From assembly GCA_003864495.1 (NCBI GenBank), contig ML133400.1, positions 550,575 through 614,574 on the forward strand: a DNA stretch of 64,000 nt, given 5' to 3'. Shown here piece after piece: positions 46,401 through 57,895 of the stretch; positions within the stretch are counted from its first letter, which is position 1, and each line of letters starts with the position of its first letter. A program made the translations under genes and the position numbers. This DNA is from Nemopilema nomurai. Lineage: Eukaryota; Cnidaria; Scyphozoa; Rhizostomeae; Rhizostomatidae. The notes beneath the pieces were generated by a model. It did no database searches, was not told the DNA's origin, and saw only the letters and a list, made by a program, of their open reading frames with translations.

Positions 46401-46887
46401 AGATTTGAAAGAAAAGAAAACCCCGTGCGCACGAGCAAATGGAGACGGAATGACAGCCAGAATCACATTGCAGCTGTAAATCGACGAAGAAAGGTTATGC
46501 TATTCCTTTTCATGCGACAGAAACTGTTAGAAATTGAAGAAGTAGAATGTTATCTGTACTTGAAACTACCTAGAAAAGACACGACTTTGACTTAAGGGAA
46601 CCGGTAAAGGTGAGACTACCTCTTGCTTATTCGATAAACACAAGTGTCCGATTCAAAATTATTTTTCAAATGTTTCGAATGTCTGCTTCAAAATTTAAAG
46701 AATTAGCAAAATATGTTGTACTCCTGGAGCTTGTTAGTGTAGTAGAATTACGGCTTTACCCCGACAAAAATAATATAAAAATGAGATTAATGCATGTGAG
46801 CAGGGGCGCATGTACCCTTTTCATCAACTCTGCTCACCCATCGAGAAATAAGTATTGACAATAAAGGCATACTTCTGAATTGAACCC

Positions 46888-47271
46888 TTGCGCTTAGCTA
46901 CTGTGGAGCAGAGAAAACATACTCCAATCTCTGCCAAAAGTCTTGGAACACTTGCTCTAATTTACGCATCGCGCAGCGTGCTGAATCACCTCGCCCCTCA
47001 AACAATGTTGTATAGCGCAAAAGAAAATAACTCTACAAACACAAGTGATGAATTCACATATAGCTATGGCTTTCACCTAACGATCCAACAATGTTTTAGG
47101 GGGAAGGGGTTGCAACCTAAAAGGAAACGCAGGAATAGAACGGGGGTTGAAAAATCACTTAATGTTCAAGGTGTTCCAATTACTTTTGGCAGAGATTGTA
47201 GCTTCTTTCTTGGAGGATCTGCTGTAGACGCCTTTCTTGTGTCAACCAACATTCTTCTGCAGTCACAATGA
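46888..47271 (+). CDS. Unknown 127-codon ORF, unit 3 copy
   Basis: Same ORF as at 26147-26530 with full length kept. It follows a second small ORF (46673-46858) by about 30 bp, as in the other units. No recognised domain and no ATG start. Conservation of the frame between units 2 and 3 is uninformative because those two units are nearly identical at the DNA level here. Confidence 0.25.
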   Translation: MRLATVEQRKHTPISAKSLGTLALIYASRSVLNHLAPQTMLYSAKENNSTNTSDEFTYSYGFHLTIQQCFRGKGLQPKRKRRNRTGVEKSLNVQGVPITFGRDCSFFLGGSAVDAFLVSTNILLQSQ

Positions 47272-47394
47272 ACCAAGACTGTACCAATAGGGGATTATTC
47301 AAGTAGCTAAAGAAGAAGTTAACACTGCGTCTATTATGGACGTCTATCATAAATATATTTCAACTTAAAATGCTCCAAATTTTATTACATTTAA

Positions 47395-47583
47395 TCACAT
47401 AGTATCACCAGCACTAATTGATAAAACGTACCTTTGCAAGTGAGAAAAATCTCTTTCTCCACTAACTCGGGTCTGTGTTTTCAGTCCTTTCATCCTTACC
47501 TTCACCGCTGACACTTTCTCGAACCCATCGTTACATAAGGCACACATTCCATTTATTGCATAATTATCTGCGCGCCTTTTCAA
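47395..47583 (-). CDS. Candidate minus-strand exon with CxxC motif (unit 3)
   Basis: Unit 3 copy of the exon-like frame at 2362-2595, with CALC motif and both donor-like sites kept. It differs from the unit 1 copy at several residues (for example V to M, E to D). The part downstream of the GTAAGG site may be intron. The matching unit 2 region (about 26700-26890) is broken by a deletion. Confidence 0.3.
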   Translation of the reverse strand: MKRRADNYAINGMCALCNDGFEKVSAVKVRMKGLKTQTRVSGERDFSHLQRYVLSISAGDTM

Positions 47584-48066
47584 TATTCGCTTGGCCTTTT
47601 CTTCATTTCACCTTTTAATTGAATATTTGCACATACTAACGTGTTTAACGTCGAGAACAAAACGTCTTGAGCTCAAGTTTTTTTACATTTGATTGTTTTT
47701 TGCCCTTCTACTGAAATGGATATCATAGAGTGTTTGTCAAATATCTTTATTCAATAATTGCTGTTTATTCAATCAAATTTCCGCACACTCAGGAAAGAGA
47801 AGCGGTTAATGCTTTGAAAAAGTTGCGGTTGCTGCCTTTTCGGTATATCAGTACTGGAAGGAAAAGTGAACCCTCATTGATGGTAGGGAAAACAGGGGCG
47901 GATCTAAGCCTCCGCATAAATTACACATGAGACAGTAAATTCTTGTCACATTATATTGAATGCATTCGAGTACCAATTCTTGCTGAAACAAACCGCCACT
48001 TCAATCACTGTTCTAAAAAGGAGTAGATCGAGCAACTGGACTGTGTTTTTGAAGCCATGATAGCGG

Positions 48067-48384
48067 TCACCTTGATGTGACCACCTTTCTGTAATCACAT
48101 GAGACCACAGTTCCACATTTGTTTGAACAAAGCACGCCACTTGTTGGGAATCTAGAATACCATCGAAATTTCATTATAAAGTCTTCATGTTGTGTATTTA
48201 TATTTATCTGCAAACTAATGAACCAAAATGAATAGGATACACGATTCCTAGCGTATCTGAGCTTTGTAATTCGGGAGAGGGACATGTCAAACTTTAGCAG
48301 AACACATAACGGAGCATCTAAACATTGATTCTTGTCTGGACCAAAACAGACAGATTTACGGCAGCATATTTTTTCAGTTAACAA
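48067..48384 (-). CDS. Candidate minus-strand ORF of unknown function (unit 3)
   Basis: Unit 3 copy (105 codons) of the ORF at 3800-4111, with changes such as I to L and S to C in the first half. No splice site or start fixes its borders. The unit 2 equivalent is interrupted. Confidence 0.25.
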   Translation of the reverse strand: MLTEKICCRKSVCFGPDKNQCLDAPLCVLLKFDMSLSRITKLRYARNRVSYSFWFISLQININTQHEDFIMKFRWYSRFPTSGVLCSNKCGTVVSCDYRKVVTSR

Positions 48385-50834
48385 GCTAAATATGATACGG
48401 AGCTAAAAACTAGTGAAATGAGAGTGAAGTTAAAAGTAATGTATTTTCTTCCAAAAGGGTAAGGAAAGCAGGAATTTACAGATCATTCTGCGATTGGCAA
48501 AATAAACTTCACGAAAAGATGGCCAAATCTTCTTTGTATTGTTGTTCACAAAGGAATAAGATACTTTAGCCCACACTTAGCTGAAGTCCCTTGTAGCCCC
48601 ATAGTCCATGGTAGCCCTTATCAAATGGGAAAGCGAGAGACTTTAGTGGATAATCGTTTGGGCACGGAATTCAAATTAAGCTCAAGAATAGAAAGTTCAG
48701 AGAAATACCTCGTTTTCTATTCCAATTACGTTTTCACCGAAACTAAATTTCTAAGTCCTGTTGAATCATTAATTAAAGATAAGATGTTGCTTGTTAGAAT
48801 TGGCTGGCTGTGATAACGACCACTCAGAGCAAATATAAATTTGTGTCTAATTAAGCATTCGTCAGTCATCCTTTTAACTGAAAGTCTCACAATACGAGAA
48901 ACGAGAGTTTTTCTGTAGGTAATGCAAGATGGTTTTTCAAGAAAAGTATTGAAGTCTTTTGACTTGAAGCGTAGGCATATTGAAGCGTGGAACTTTCCTC
49001 TGACAGAATCATAATGCATATCACAAGAATCTACTAAATGTTTCTTAACCATAATTATAAATGGAGTACAACGGATATTTATCTGACAAGAGCTTGTTGC
49101 ATTGAAAAGAGTTGATAAAAGGCCAGTTGAAAGAAAGTCTAGTTATCGCATTTTATGAAAATAATTCACAAAGCTATAGGCATATTTCAATAGAAGAGCA
49201 AATACAGGTAGCATTCTTACATCAGCAATGAAGCCTAGGTTGATGGTACATAAATAAATTTCAGTATAACTCTTACTGTTTAAAAGATAGTTCTCACTAT
49301 GATTTCAAGGTGACTGCCACACTTAACGTTAATTGGAATGACTCATCGATCATCAGGTTCCCGTCGCATAGGCCATCAAGTTCTCCTCGCAGGTATTTGG
49401 CTTAACTAAAAGCATATTTCGCTACCTTTTTATCAAGACGATGGAATGGTACATTCATAAAATGCATTCTAGTCACAATTTTCGCCGTAAGCACTATGAC
49501 ACCAAGGGGATAGAATGAGTACAAAGCAACACTTCTTACTTTTTGTTGAAACCAGGATGAGGTATGCACATTGGTAGAGGGTTGTAATTTGATTCATGTA
49601 CATGGATCGTGTTTTGCTTCGTTTAATGAACAGAATTTCTCATTTCTGTCTCTTTTTTCGTTGGCCAATTTTCACAGGCTGTTTTCCGTTCACAACCATG
49701 TGAGGAACATTTTCTAGAATTAAAACAAATTGGTTAGAAAAAACACTAATTGAGTTTTATCCTGATGGAAAGAAAAGATTACAGATAGACTAAGCCATCG
49801 AAAGATAGTATGAAGCTCTTCGTGTTCTACACATTTTCCTGCGAAAATGATACCAAATAAACTACAAATACCAGATTTTGAAACTTGAAAGTGTTGTGTG
49901 GGACTTAAGAATTCAAAATATAAATGATCTACAAATTGGTGACATTCATATCTTGAAAATGTAATCAAATCAGAGATTGATCGTGAAGTTTTGAAGCATT
50001 GAAAAAACCACTAGTTGCTGACTACATCAAAATTCTAGTTTCATAAATTGCTTTAACATACAACCCTGTGCAATTAAATTCTTTTTGGCTAATCCTGTAA
50101 GTTACAACTTCTAAAAGCTCGATTTCCTTTTTGCAAGCTCAATATCTGCAAACTTTGCACATTGCATGCGTCCCTGTTGCCGTTCACATTTTATACTGCT
50201 CCTCGTACGCAACATCTCATCTAGGATTGTAGAATGTCTTTTTTGCCGTGTCAAAACTGCAACATAAAGAAGTGAGAAGACAGGACTTACCTGGTACAGA
50301 TAAAAAGCCTCTTTGTCTTCTTCTCCAATGGGGTCTCCCAAACCTTAGCCACAAATGCAGTCTTTCTATTTTCGTTCTTGTTGCTAGTTATTTATTTAAA
50401 TATGCTGGCCACGATACCGTCTTTTCAAATGACCCACCACATCTAAAGAGAAAAGAGGTGCAAAATGATTAGAGCTTTAATAAAAAGAAGAAGATCTTTC
50501 TAAGAATAAGTTGATTTTGCGAGACTTTTTACAGGGTCACGGTGTAGAAGGTTTCGTTTTGCCTTTCTGTGTTCACAACCAATGTGTACTAATCATTGCT
50601 TCCTTGTAATGTCACTGGCTTTCACAGCTTCAGGTTGAAACTTTCGCCATCAAACAAAACAGCATGGATCTATGTCTTTACATTTTCCGTTTCAAAAATA
50701 ATGCTTTTCCTTTCAATATCCAATGTCTTTCTTTATAAATCCAAGGAAGGAGATCTCAAGTCAAAGAAATTAAACAAAGACACGGCTAAATATACAAGAA
50801 TTATAGTAAAAAAGTGCCAAAATCTTATCAGTAC

Positions 50835-50974
50835 CTGGTTTAGGAAACAAATAGCTCTCAAACGTCTTTGCATCGACTCCCTTGGCTCCAAGCAATAAGA
50901 AAGAGTACTTTTGATTCTTTTGATTGTTCCAAAACATTGTCTGAACTGCAACCTCTTCCCACTCAACCCATTGT
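50835..50974 (-). CDS. Exon-like segment (QWVEWEE exon), unit 3
   Basis: Third copy of the 140-bp exon candidate with the same acceptor and donor and the same protein as unit 2. Identity with unit 2 is expected here because all neighbouring DNA is nearly identical, so it does not itself prove selection. Confidence 0.5.
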
Positions 50975-51409
50975 CTGCGAAATGACATGATTCGTGAAAC
51001 TAAGCATTGAACATTGAAAGAGGAAGGTGATTAAGGATAAAAACAGCCTAAGGTACCTGAAAAGCGTTTATCAACATCCAAATACCCTAACACAAGTGAA
51101 AAATTAAGACGCATGTGAAGAGTGAGGACAACTGAAAGCATGAGCTACTTGCAACTTTACCAATGATAGGGGCCTAAAAGAAACAACGAAAAAATTTCTT
51201 GGCTACTTACCACCTCTCTCAGGTTAGAAGAAGTTGTAAATCGTCCTGAAAAGCCTCAGCATCCCTTTCCAACCGTCGTCCTGAATCCCCAACTATGCTT
51301 AAATTGAAGAAACGTAACCCTTAGCCTCGGAAGACAGAGGGAGGATAAGGAAAATCAAACATTCAGTAACACTAGGTGTAGTCATTTCTAATCATTGGTT
51401 AATTCGTAA

Positions 51410-52740
51410 AAATCGCATTTCCCCATGGATCTCTCGTTCGAGATACGCCTATTCAAAGCTACTGCGTACAGAGCCAATGGGATATGGTCATACTGAACCG
51501 TTGAACGGGAACTGTGATTACAAATAACACAACAACCTAAAGCACCTGAAACGACGTTTCTCATCGCCCCTATGCCCCACTTCAAGGCGACGAATGGTGA
51601 TGGAACACCGTCATGCGAAACAGGTAGAAAACAAACTACCCTAGTTACTACTGATCACTATGATACATATAGTTCCTCCAAATTGAGGGACTGTGATCAC
51701 AAATAACACAATAACCTAAGGCACCTGAAACGACGTTTCTCATCGCCCCTATGCCCCACTTCAAGGCGATGAATGGTGATGGAACACCGTCATGCGAAAC
51801 AGGTAGGAAACAAACTACCCTAGTTACTACTGATCACTATGATACATGCAGTTGCTCCAAATTGTTGGTTTATTGGTAAAAACTCTCCCACTTGGTATCG
51901 CATAACCGTCCTACGATACCTATTCAATGTTCTTGTGTACTGACGGAGGGGCCATAGTCAGTACTAAACAATGAACTGGGGATTGTGATTACAAAAACAC
52001 AACAACCTAAGGCACCTGAAACGACGTTTCTCATCGCCCCTATGCCCCACTTCAAGGTGATGAATGGTGTAGAGCACCGTCATGCGAAACAGGTAGGAAC
52101 TAAACTACCTAAATTACCATTTACAATTAATATAATCATTACTTTAATTCTGACTATAATTACCATTACGTTATTTGTAGTCGTTCCAAATTATTGGTTA
52201 AACTGCAAAATTAGTCCCCGTGAATATCCCTGGCCTCGTTCGAGATACGCCTATTCAATGCTGCTGCGTATCAAGCCAATGGGCTGAGGTCATACTAAAG
52301 CGTTGAACGGGGAACTGTGATCACAAATAACACAACAACCTAAGGCACCTGAAACCACGTTTCTCACCGCCCCTATGCCCCACTTCAAGGCGACGAATGG
52401 TGATGGAACACCGTCATGCGAAACAGGTAGGAAACAAACTACCCTAGTTACTACTGATCACTATGATACATGCAGTTGCTCCAAATTGTTGGTTTATTGG
52501 TAAAAACTCTCCCACTTGGTATCGCATAACCGTCCTACGATACCTATTCAATGTTCTTCTGTACTGACCGAGGGGCCATAGTCGGTACTAAACATTGAAC
52601 TGGGGATTGTGATTACAAAAACACAACAACCTAAGGCACCTGAAACGACGTTTCTCATCGCCCCTATGTCCCACTTCAAGGCGATGAATGGTGATGGAAC
52701 ACCGTCATGCGAAACAGGTAGGAAACAAACTACCCAAACT
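51410..52740 (+). repeat. Structured tandem satellite, unit 3 array (5 cores)
   Basis: Cores begin at 51536, 51714, 52006, 52339 and 52630. The first spacing is only 178 bp, so that monomer has lost part of its linker; the others are 292, 333 and 291 bp. At 52021-52080 the first hairpin has G opposite T (a wobble in RNA), and the loop of the second hairpin is changed (TAGAG instead of ATGGAA) while its stem is intact. The 52339 monomer has mismatches in the first stem. Confidence 0.9.
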
Positions 52741-53229
52741 AATACTTATAATAAGCAAAATAACAATATAAAGAAATGAAAGCGGCGCTAGTGAGCAAAA
52801 CCACTCACCGTTTTTTCCGGATGAAAATTTTTCCAAAATTATCCATTTCCGTCCCTTGGAGTCCATCCTCACCATCCGCCAACTGAACTAAAGACGAAAA
52901 AACAGGATGATTAAGATCAATAATGTTATAAAGGTGAAATATTTTCTGTATACTGTTTTCCGATTTACTTGTCAATGTACATCCTTAGACCTGTCGAGAT
53001 TCCTATTAACAGTGTTCAGACAGGACGGGCAATCGTCAGTACTTATCACTGAACAGCGAACCATAATTGCAAACAGGACAAGAAGTTAGGCATCCTGAAA
53101 CTGTGCTAATCATCGCCCTTTTACCTTCGGAACAATGAATCGTGTGATATTACTGGCCCTGCCAAGTCATTTGTAAATAAGGAAGCCTTTCTTCCAGTTT
53201 TGCAATTGCCTCTTAATAAAGAACCAAGC

Positions 53230-53260
53230 TTAGGTTAGGCAAAGCATATGCATTTAAAGA
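53230..53260 (+). other. Empty Copia insertion site in unit 3
   Basis: The sequence CTTAATAAAGAACCAAGCTTAGGTTAGGC-type flank seen left of the Copia element in units 1 and 2 is here joined directly to GCATATGCATTTAAAGAGC, the flank seen on the right. A single GCATA is present. About 650 bp left of it (unit 1 9085-9735) are also missing. Confidence 0.75.
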
Positions 53261-54333
53261 GCCACTGATATCTTGTTCACTTTAATGATTGGCTTTTGAT
53301 GCCAATTTGTGAGAATGTGTACTTGTCTTCCATTTCAGTCTTTCCCACAAGCAACTATTTGGTTACAAACAAATTGTGCATTGTAGTACTTGTTATTCTT
53401 TCATGTATATTTTGTCTAGTCCCGCTTTCCAGCTGGAGGGAAGAATCAAAAAATTAAGTGATAGACCGTCCAAATTTTAATTACGAACTGCCTCATTATT
53501 TAATTATTAAATAATGATTTTATTTTAATTAATAATTATTGGTTGTCATCTCTAGTCTTTTCTAAAGGGGAAGTTGTTGAAAAAACCGCTAGAAATTGTG
53601 ACAATTCTTGCTAACCTGGGCACAAGATTGATTCGTCTGTCTATGTCATTGGCTAAATAATGGAAGTTCTTCAACACCCCGTTACCCACATTGCAAATAA
53701 CTAATTACGTGGAAAGGGCTCCAAACATTCCAACTTTGTGTATATTCATTGTTACTCGCAAACTAGTTTGTGTTTTGTTTAGTGACCCAATTTGGCCTTA
53801 CTGTAACTGCATGCAACTTAACAGAAACTTCAATCTTCAATCATATTCTTTTATGTATGATTCTTCAATTAAGTGCCAGTTACGTATACAACCATTTAAA
53901 TCCTGCTTATGACTCCTTGCTTAGTTCCACTTAACTTAGTATGTCGAAATAGAATTGTAATCTTTCCAAGATTAAAACATTTTTATATAAGATACTACCA
54001 GCAAAAACACTGATGAAATATCAAATACCAGTGAATTTATCAAATTTGATTTTAACTCTTGATTTAATTTCATTTAAATTTGATTTGAAAAATTTAGCTA
54101 AAACTTATGCTAATGAAATTAAGTAACAATTAACCTATGACTGATTATCATGGTTTTCTAGACATACAATGTTTAAATGCCAATCTCCATCTAACCTGAT
54201 ATTTGCATGTTTTTGAATAAAGTACATTTAAACTGCAAAGTGGAATGAAAAACCAATTTGTGCAGGAGAATGTTTACATAAAGTGCCCTTTCAATGCTCA
54301 AGTTTCAAAGCACTGTCATTCCATTAAACTGAC

Positions 54334-54570
54334 CCTCTATCATCTCTACTGATTTTAGGTAAAAATTCTTCAAGAAGCCTACTAGAGAGTACAGTAAATT
54401 CATGATTCAAAAACGTATAATTTCACAGAGTGCTATTGCATCATTCCAATTGATGAACCAGCAAAAACAGCAAAATGGAACCAATTATCTTTGTGTGTCT
54501 GTAACATTGCAAAGATATGCTGTGTCATTTTGACAGTCTATGTAAGCACTGTGATAAATTTGAATTTTTA
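54334..54570 (-). pseudogene. Diverged copy of the conserved minus-strand exon (unit 3)
   Basis: The 3' part reads NHEFTVLSSRLLEEFLPK before the donor-like GTCAGTTT, similar in protein to units 1 and 2. About 60 bp are inserted around 54450-54485 relative to the other units, and the upstream frame is interrupted, so this copy is probably a pseudogene now. Confidence 0.45.
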
Positions 54571-55649
54571 GTGGTTCCTTACATGAAATATGAAACCTAG
54601 CACCACCTTAAAAAACCAGGGTATGCTGAAAAAGATTCATGGTTGAATCAAGACCAGTGGACATTGAACTAATGCTTTAAACTCCCAAATTGGAAGAAAT
54701 AAGACCACAAATCTTCAATAAGCAGTTGAAACATGCAAGAGATTCCCAACAGTTTGCTGTTTTAAGTAAGATCTAAAGGAGAGCCGATAGTTTTCACCCA
54801 AGAAAGAAATCATATGCCTTGTTGAATCAATAGTCTGGATGACCATAACTGCATTGTAAAGAAAGAATGCTACGAAGAAACATATGAGAACAGCAAACAA
54901 CAAGGGATCATTTGCAGATGTGAGCACAGTTTTAATTATTAGTTGCTTTCAAAAAAAGGAGAGCACCCGTTTGCCTGATGCTTTTCCGGGAATCAGCACT
55001 CTCCGCAAAAAATGTACAAAGACATAACAGTATTTGAAAATCAAACTTGTTTATATCTCCTACTGTCATCCTTTCTAAAATCTTATAAGCCCTTTTAAAG
55101 TAGATATAAGTTTTACTTTCAATTTTCCTGTTGTGTTCTTTAGTTATTGCAAATGTATTGCATTCGGACTCCACAAATATGTACTAATTAGCAAAAATCA
55201 AGCCAAAAATAAAAAAAACTCACCAGAAGTCCTAATTTATTTACTACTTATTCTAAAAATCAGGCATACCTTGTTTACATAATTTAAGTCTATTTTCTTC
55301 GTATCTGTAAAATCTCTTTGTTTTCTGGCCCTCAGTCCTTTTCGTTTAGCGATCGCACCCGCACACGCCTGCACACACGCACGTTAAATTGTACGTGCCT
55401 TTAATCACACACGCAAACAGCTATTTTTGCAGTTTTCTGTTAACATCAATTTCCCGTAGTCTCGTGATTGTTTACCCTTTTTCCTTGTTACTTGATTAAT
55501 ACTTTTGACCACAATATGATTTTTCCAAACTGGCTCCTAATTCTGCCAGCTTTTGGTTATTTATGGATGTTTGCATAATCTGAGGAGTGTCGGACGTGAA
55601 AGTACTTTAAGTATGCAAAAACTAGTTCCGCTTTTTCTTGCCAAATTGA

Positions 55650-55910
55650 GTTCTCTACTTTTCAAAGGTAAAGCAAGCCGGAGATAATTGGTTACAAAGC
55701 AGTAGCCAAAAATGGAAAAACGTTTGTGAATTTTATTTGGTGAAAGCTATGTGCCAAGCACAAAGAAACTATCCTTGCCGATCCAACTTGAAAGGAAGCG
55801 TAAAGGCATCAGCAAAAGCGTTCATTGGTGGAACTAATGTTGTCACCAAGTATCAGGTAATCAAAGGCTCAAAAATATACTTTCTAACACAAGGCTTTCC
55901 GTGAAACAAA
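55650..55910 (+). CDS. Candidate exon in the unit 3 insert
   Basis: Open for 87 codons. The part before a donor-like CAG/GTAATC at 55857 is protein-like (DNWLQSSSQKWKNVCEFYLV, later CRSNLKGSVKASAKAFIGG), whereas the part after is not. There is a TGA just before 55650. Not recognised; possibly part of a captured gene or transposon. Confidence 0.3.
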
Positions 55911-56138
55911 AAAGATTAAGGCAAAGACGTACAAAGTCTAGGGTCGTGAGTTCGAGTCCCTGCAGGGTCGTTTAATTTTCCGCACTCTCTATGATCAAAC
56001 ATAAAAGAATGGGACCGATTATTCAAATTGCCGGAAATGACAATAATTAGTCAGCAAGACAAAAGGACGTAGTTTTCGAGAGGGCTGTCGAAATTTGTAT
56101 GATGAAACGAAGAGAAACAGAAAAAAGGGGAACCATAA

Positions 56139-56267
56139 GGAATAGTGCGAATCATCCGGTTGGAAGAAAATGATGACGATTCTGTGGAGACCGCTAACAT
56201 TTTTTCTGACGATGAAGGGGACGTCGATTCTGACAATAGCTTGAGTATTTCTGAACAGGAACTGTAA
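56139..56267 (+). CDS. Acidic C-terminal coding segment in the unit 3 insert
   Basis: A 42-codon frame ending at TAA encodes LEENDDDSVETANIFSDDEG and a further Asp/Ser-rich tail, unlike its AT-rich surroundings. It looks like the acidic end of a nuclear protein or transposon ORF, with casein-kinase-type sites. It lies downstream of the exon candidate at 55650 on the same strand, so both may belong to one gene. Confidence 0.35.
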   Translation, partial: GIVRIIRLEENDDDSVETANIFSDDEGDVDSDNSLSISEQEL

Positions 56268-56949
56268 TCTGTTATGCATTTATTTGAGTTTTGCTCTTGT
56301 ACGTGTTCGAGTGGTTTTTACTTCTTTTTGCTCCTATTACCAATTTCATCAGGTTGGCACTTTGTTTGCATGTGCGATTTGCCACACACGGGTAATTTTG
56401 CTCACGAAAAGGACTGGACCCTCTATCTTGAAAAACCCGAAAAGGCGTTAAGCATGGATAGTTTAGAAGAGACTTTTTCTTAACTACCCTAACGCACGAG
56501 TTTGTAATGAAAAGAATGTAATATATTTGTTTGTTAATTTGTATTAGCAAACTTTTTTCTTCTGATGTTTCTTGTAGAATTGCGTTTAATTCGTCAACAT
56601 TATTCATAATTCATTCATATATATATTCAATAACCCTGGTATATCTCCACTAAATTAGAAGGAAAGCCAAACATATAGAACTTTCATTCAAAATGTGCAT
56701 GGATCAGATATTATATAGGCAATATGGACAGCGGAAGTAATTCTTGATTTAAACATGATGTCTTTTAATTGAACAACTAGAATATATTTGCCATCGATAG
56801 GGGCAAGGATATATTTAAGTCAGCGAAGGATTTAACCCCTTTGTTTAGTCGCTTTTCAAAGACCTTTTAAAGATGTCAAATTTGATTGAATGCAAGCATT
56901 TACCTTTTCGAAACTTTTTACATTCGGGTAGCATAACTGAACATATCCA

Positions 56950-57150
56950 AGGTCAAGGTGATTTCTCGCGACTTAGCAACTGGTGAGGCTACTCCATTCC
57001 CTTTCTCAACAAAATGGCGGGATGTTTTAGAAAAAGACTGGATCGAGCATTCTATTATTTCTTGTTATTGACTAACGGCGGCCAGCCAATTAACTGGCGC
57101 GAGCACTTTGTTATTGTATTTTGGCGGTAAAATTCAAGCATTCCGTAGCC
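56950..57150. promoter_or_regulatory. Promoter-like island, diverged copy (unit 3)
   Basis: TCTCGCGA (56964-56971), ATGGCGGGA (57014), a CCAAT box inside GGCCAGCCAAT and TTTTGGCGGTAAAA (57118-57131, one change in the E2F core) are kept in the diverged part of unit 3; the second ATGGCGGGA has become CTGGCGCGA, still E2F-like. Confidence 0.5.
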
Positions 57151-57773
57151 GGGAATGGAACACGAAGCCGTGTCACCGTTAAGTTATGAGCTAGGAGCCG
57201 CAAAAATATCAATTTATCCCAGACAATGTCATTTGGGCGTTTTTATTTAGAATGCTAATCAGAGATGTTAGAAAAAATCAAGAATGCTACTGTAAATAAT
57301 TCCTCCGAAATCTCAGAAAGGTTTTCCAACCTTTACCTTCAAAATATTTCGATACAGAGTTTAACAGTCAAATCAATAATATTCAACAGTGTCTTTTACT
57401 ACAACCAGTTGCTGAAATATTTTAAAATTTGCAGCGCGAGGTGCGTATTTAGGCAACAGAAGATTTGACTTCCTCGCCGTTATTACGTACGTAACAGCTG
57501 TATTAGTAGCCCCATATTCATACCCAATTTCACTGCTAATAACGATAATGAGAGCAAAATTATCTGCAAAAAGTGGGAAGCACACTTACTCGCAACTATG
57601 TTATTCTTTAAATTCCATTCTGTTCTGCATCCTAGAGGATTATCGTCCAAATGTTGCAGGGATGCAGGCGTGAACGAATGTATCCTTTAACGGACATACT
57701 GAAATGGACTCTCTTTCAATCCGAGGTTTAAAAAAGGCGCGAAACCGAACTGAAGAGGTCTCGTGTCAGTTTT

Positions 57774-57891
57774 GCATTACTTTTTTTATTAAAAAGGTAT
57801 CTAGGCCAAGATGGCCTAAAACCTGATTCAACATAAAAATAACAATGAAAGTTAATAGAATTACCTCTACAACAACTTGTCAAAGCATTAC
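57774..57891 (-). mobile_element. Short retroposon end with 7-bp target duplication
   Basis: GCATTAC at 57774-57780 is repeated at 57885-57891, and the 104 bp between are absent from units 1 and 2 (18871), which have one GCATTAC. On the minus strand the insert ends in an A/T-rich tail (TTTAATAAAAAAA) preceded by the small hairpin GGCCATCTTGGCC, as in a 5'-truncated LINE or SINE 3' end. No coding sequence. Confidence 0.8.
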
Positions 57892-57895
57892 ATGG

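Larger units (their letters stand above)
25854..46591. repeat. Segmental tandem duplication, unit 2 (about 20.7 kb)
   Basis: Collinear with unit 1 from end to end with mostly point differences and small indels. The main difference in length is the loss of about 3.4 kb from inside the Copia element (unit 1 coordinates 12152-15537). Unit 2 also has about 680 bp at 40011-40695 absent from unit 1, and lacks unit 1's 24067-24634. The junction with unit 3 (CGACTTTGACTTAAGGGAAC) has the same sequence as the junction between units 1 and 2, as expected for a head-to-tail array. Confidence 0.95.
55059..56632. other. Unit-3-specific segment of about 1.57 kb
   Basis: Units 1 and 2 read through from CTATACCTCC to ATAACCTTAG (17580-17590); in unit 3 about 1.57 kb separates these. 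It contains two coding-like stretches on the plus strand (below), a CA-rich run at 55365-55400, and a tRNA T-arm-like GAGTTCGAGTCC at about 55948. No terminal repeats or target duplication seen. Confidence 0.6.
46592..57895. repeat. Segmental tandem duplication, unit 3 (partial, mosaic)
   Basis: From 46592 to about 52.8 kb it is nearly identical to unit 2, except that about 0.8 kb (unit 2 coordinates about 26880-27670) is missing at 47640. From about 53.2 kb it is still collinear with unit 1 at 15830-18885 but is much more diverged, lacks the Copia element, and has a 1.6-kb extra segment (55059-56632). Homology stops near 57895, and nothing matching unit 1 18.9-25.8 kb follows. Confidence 0.9.

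Noticed and set aside
55915..55985. tRNA gene
   Set aside because: Only a T-loop-like GAGTTCGAGTCC is present; its stem does not pair properly and no A box or acceptor stem fits.
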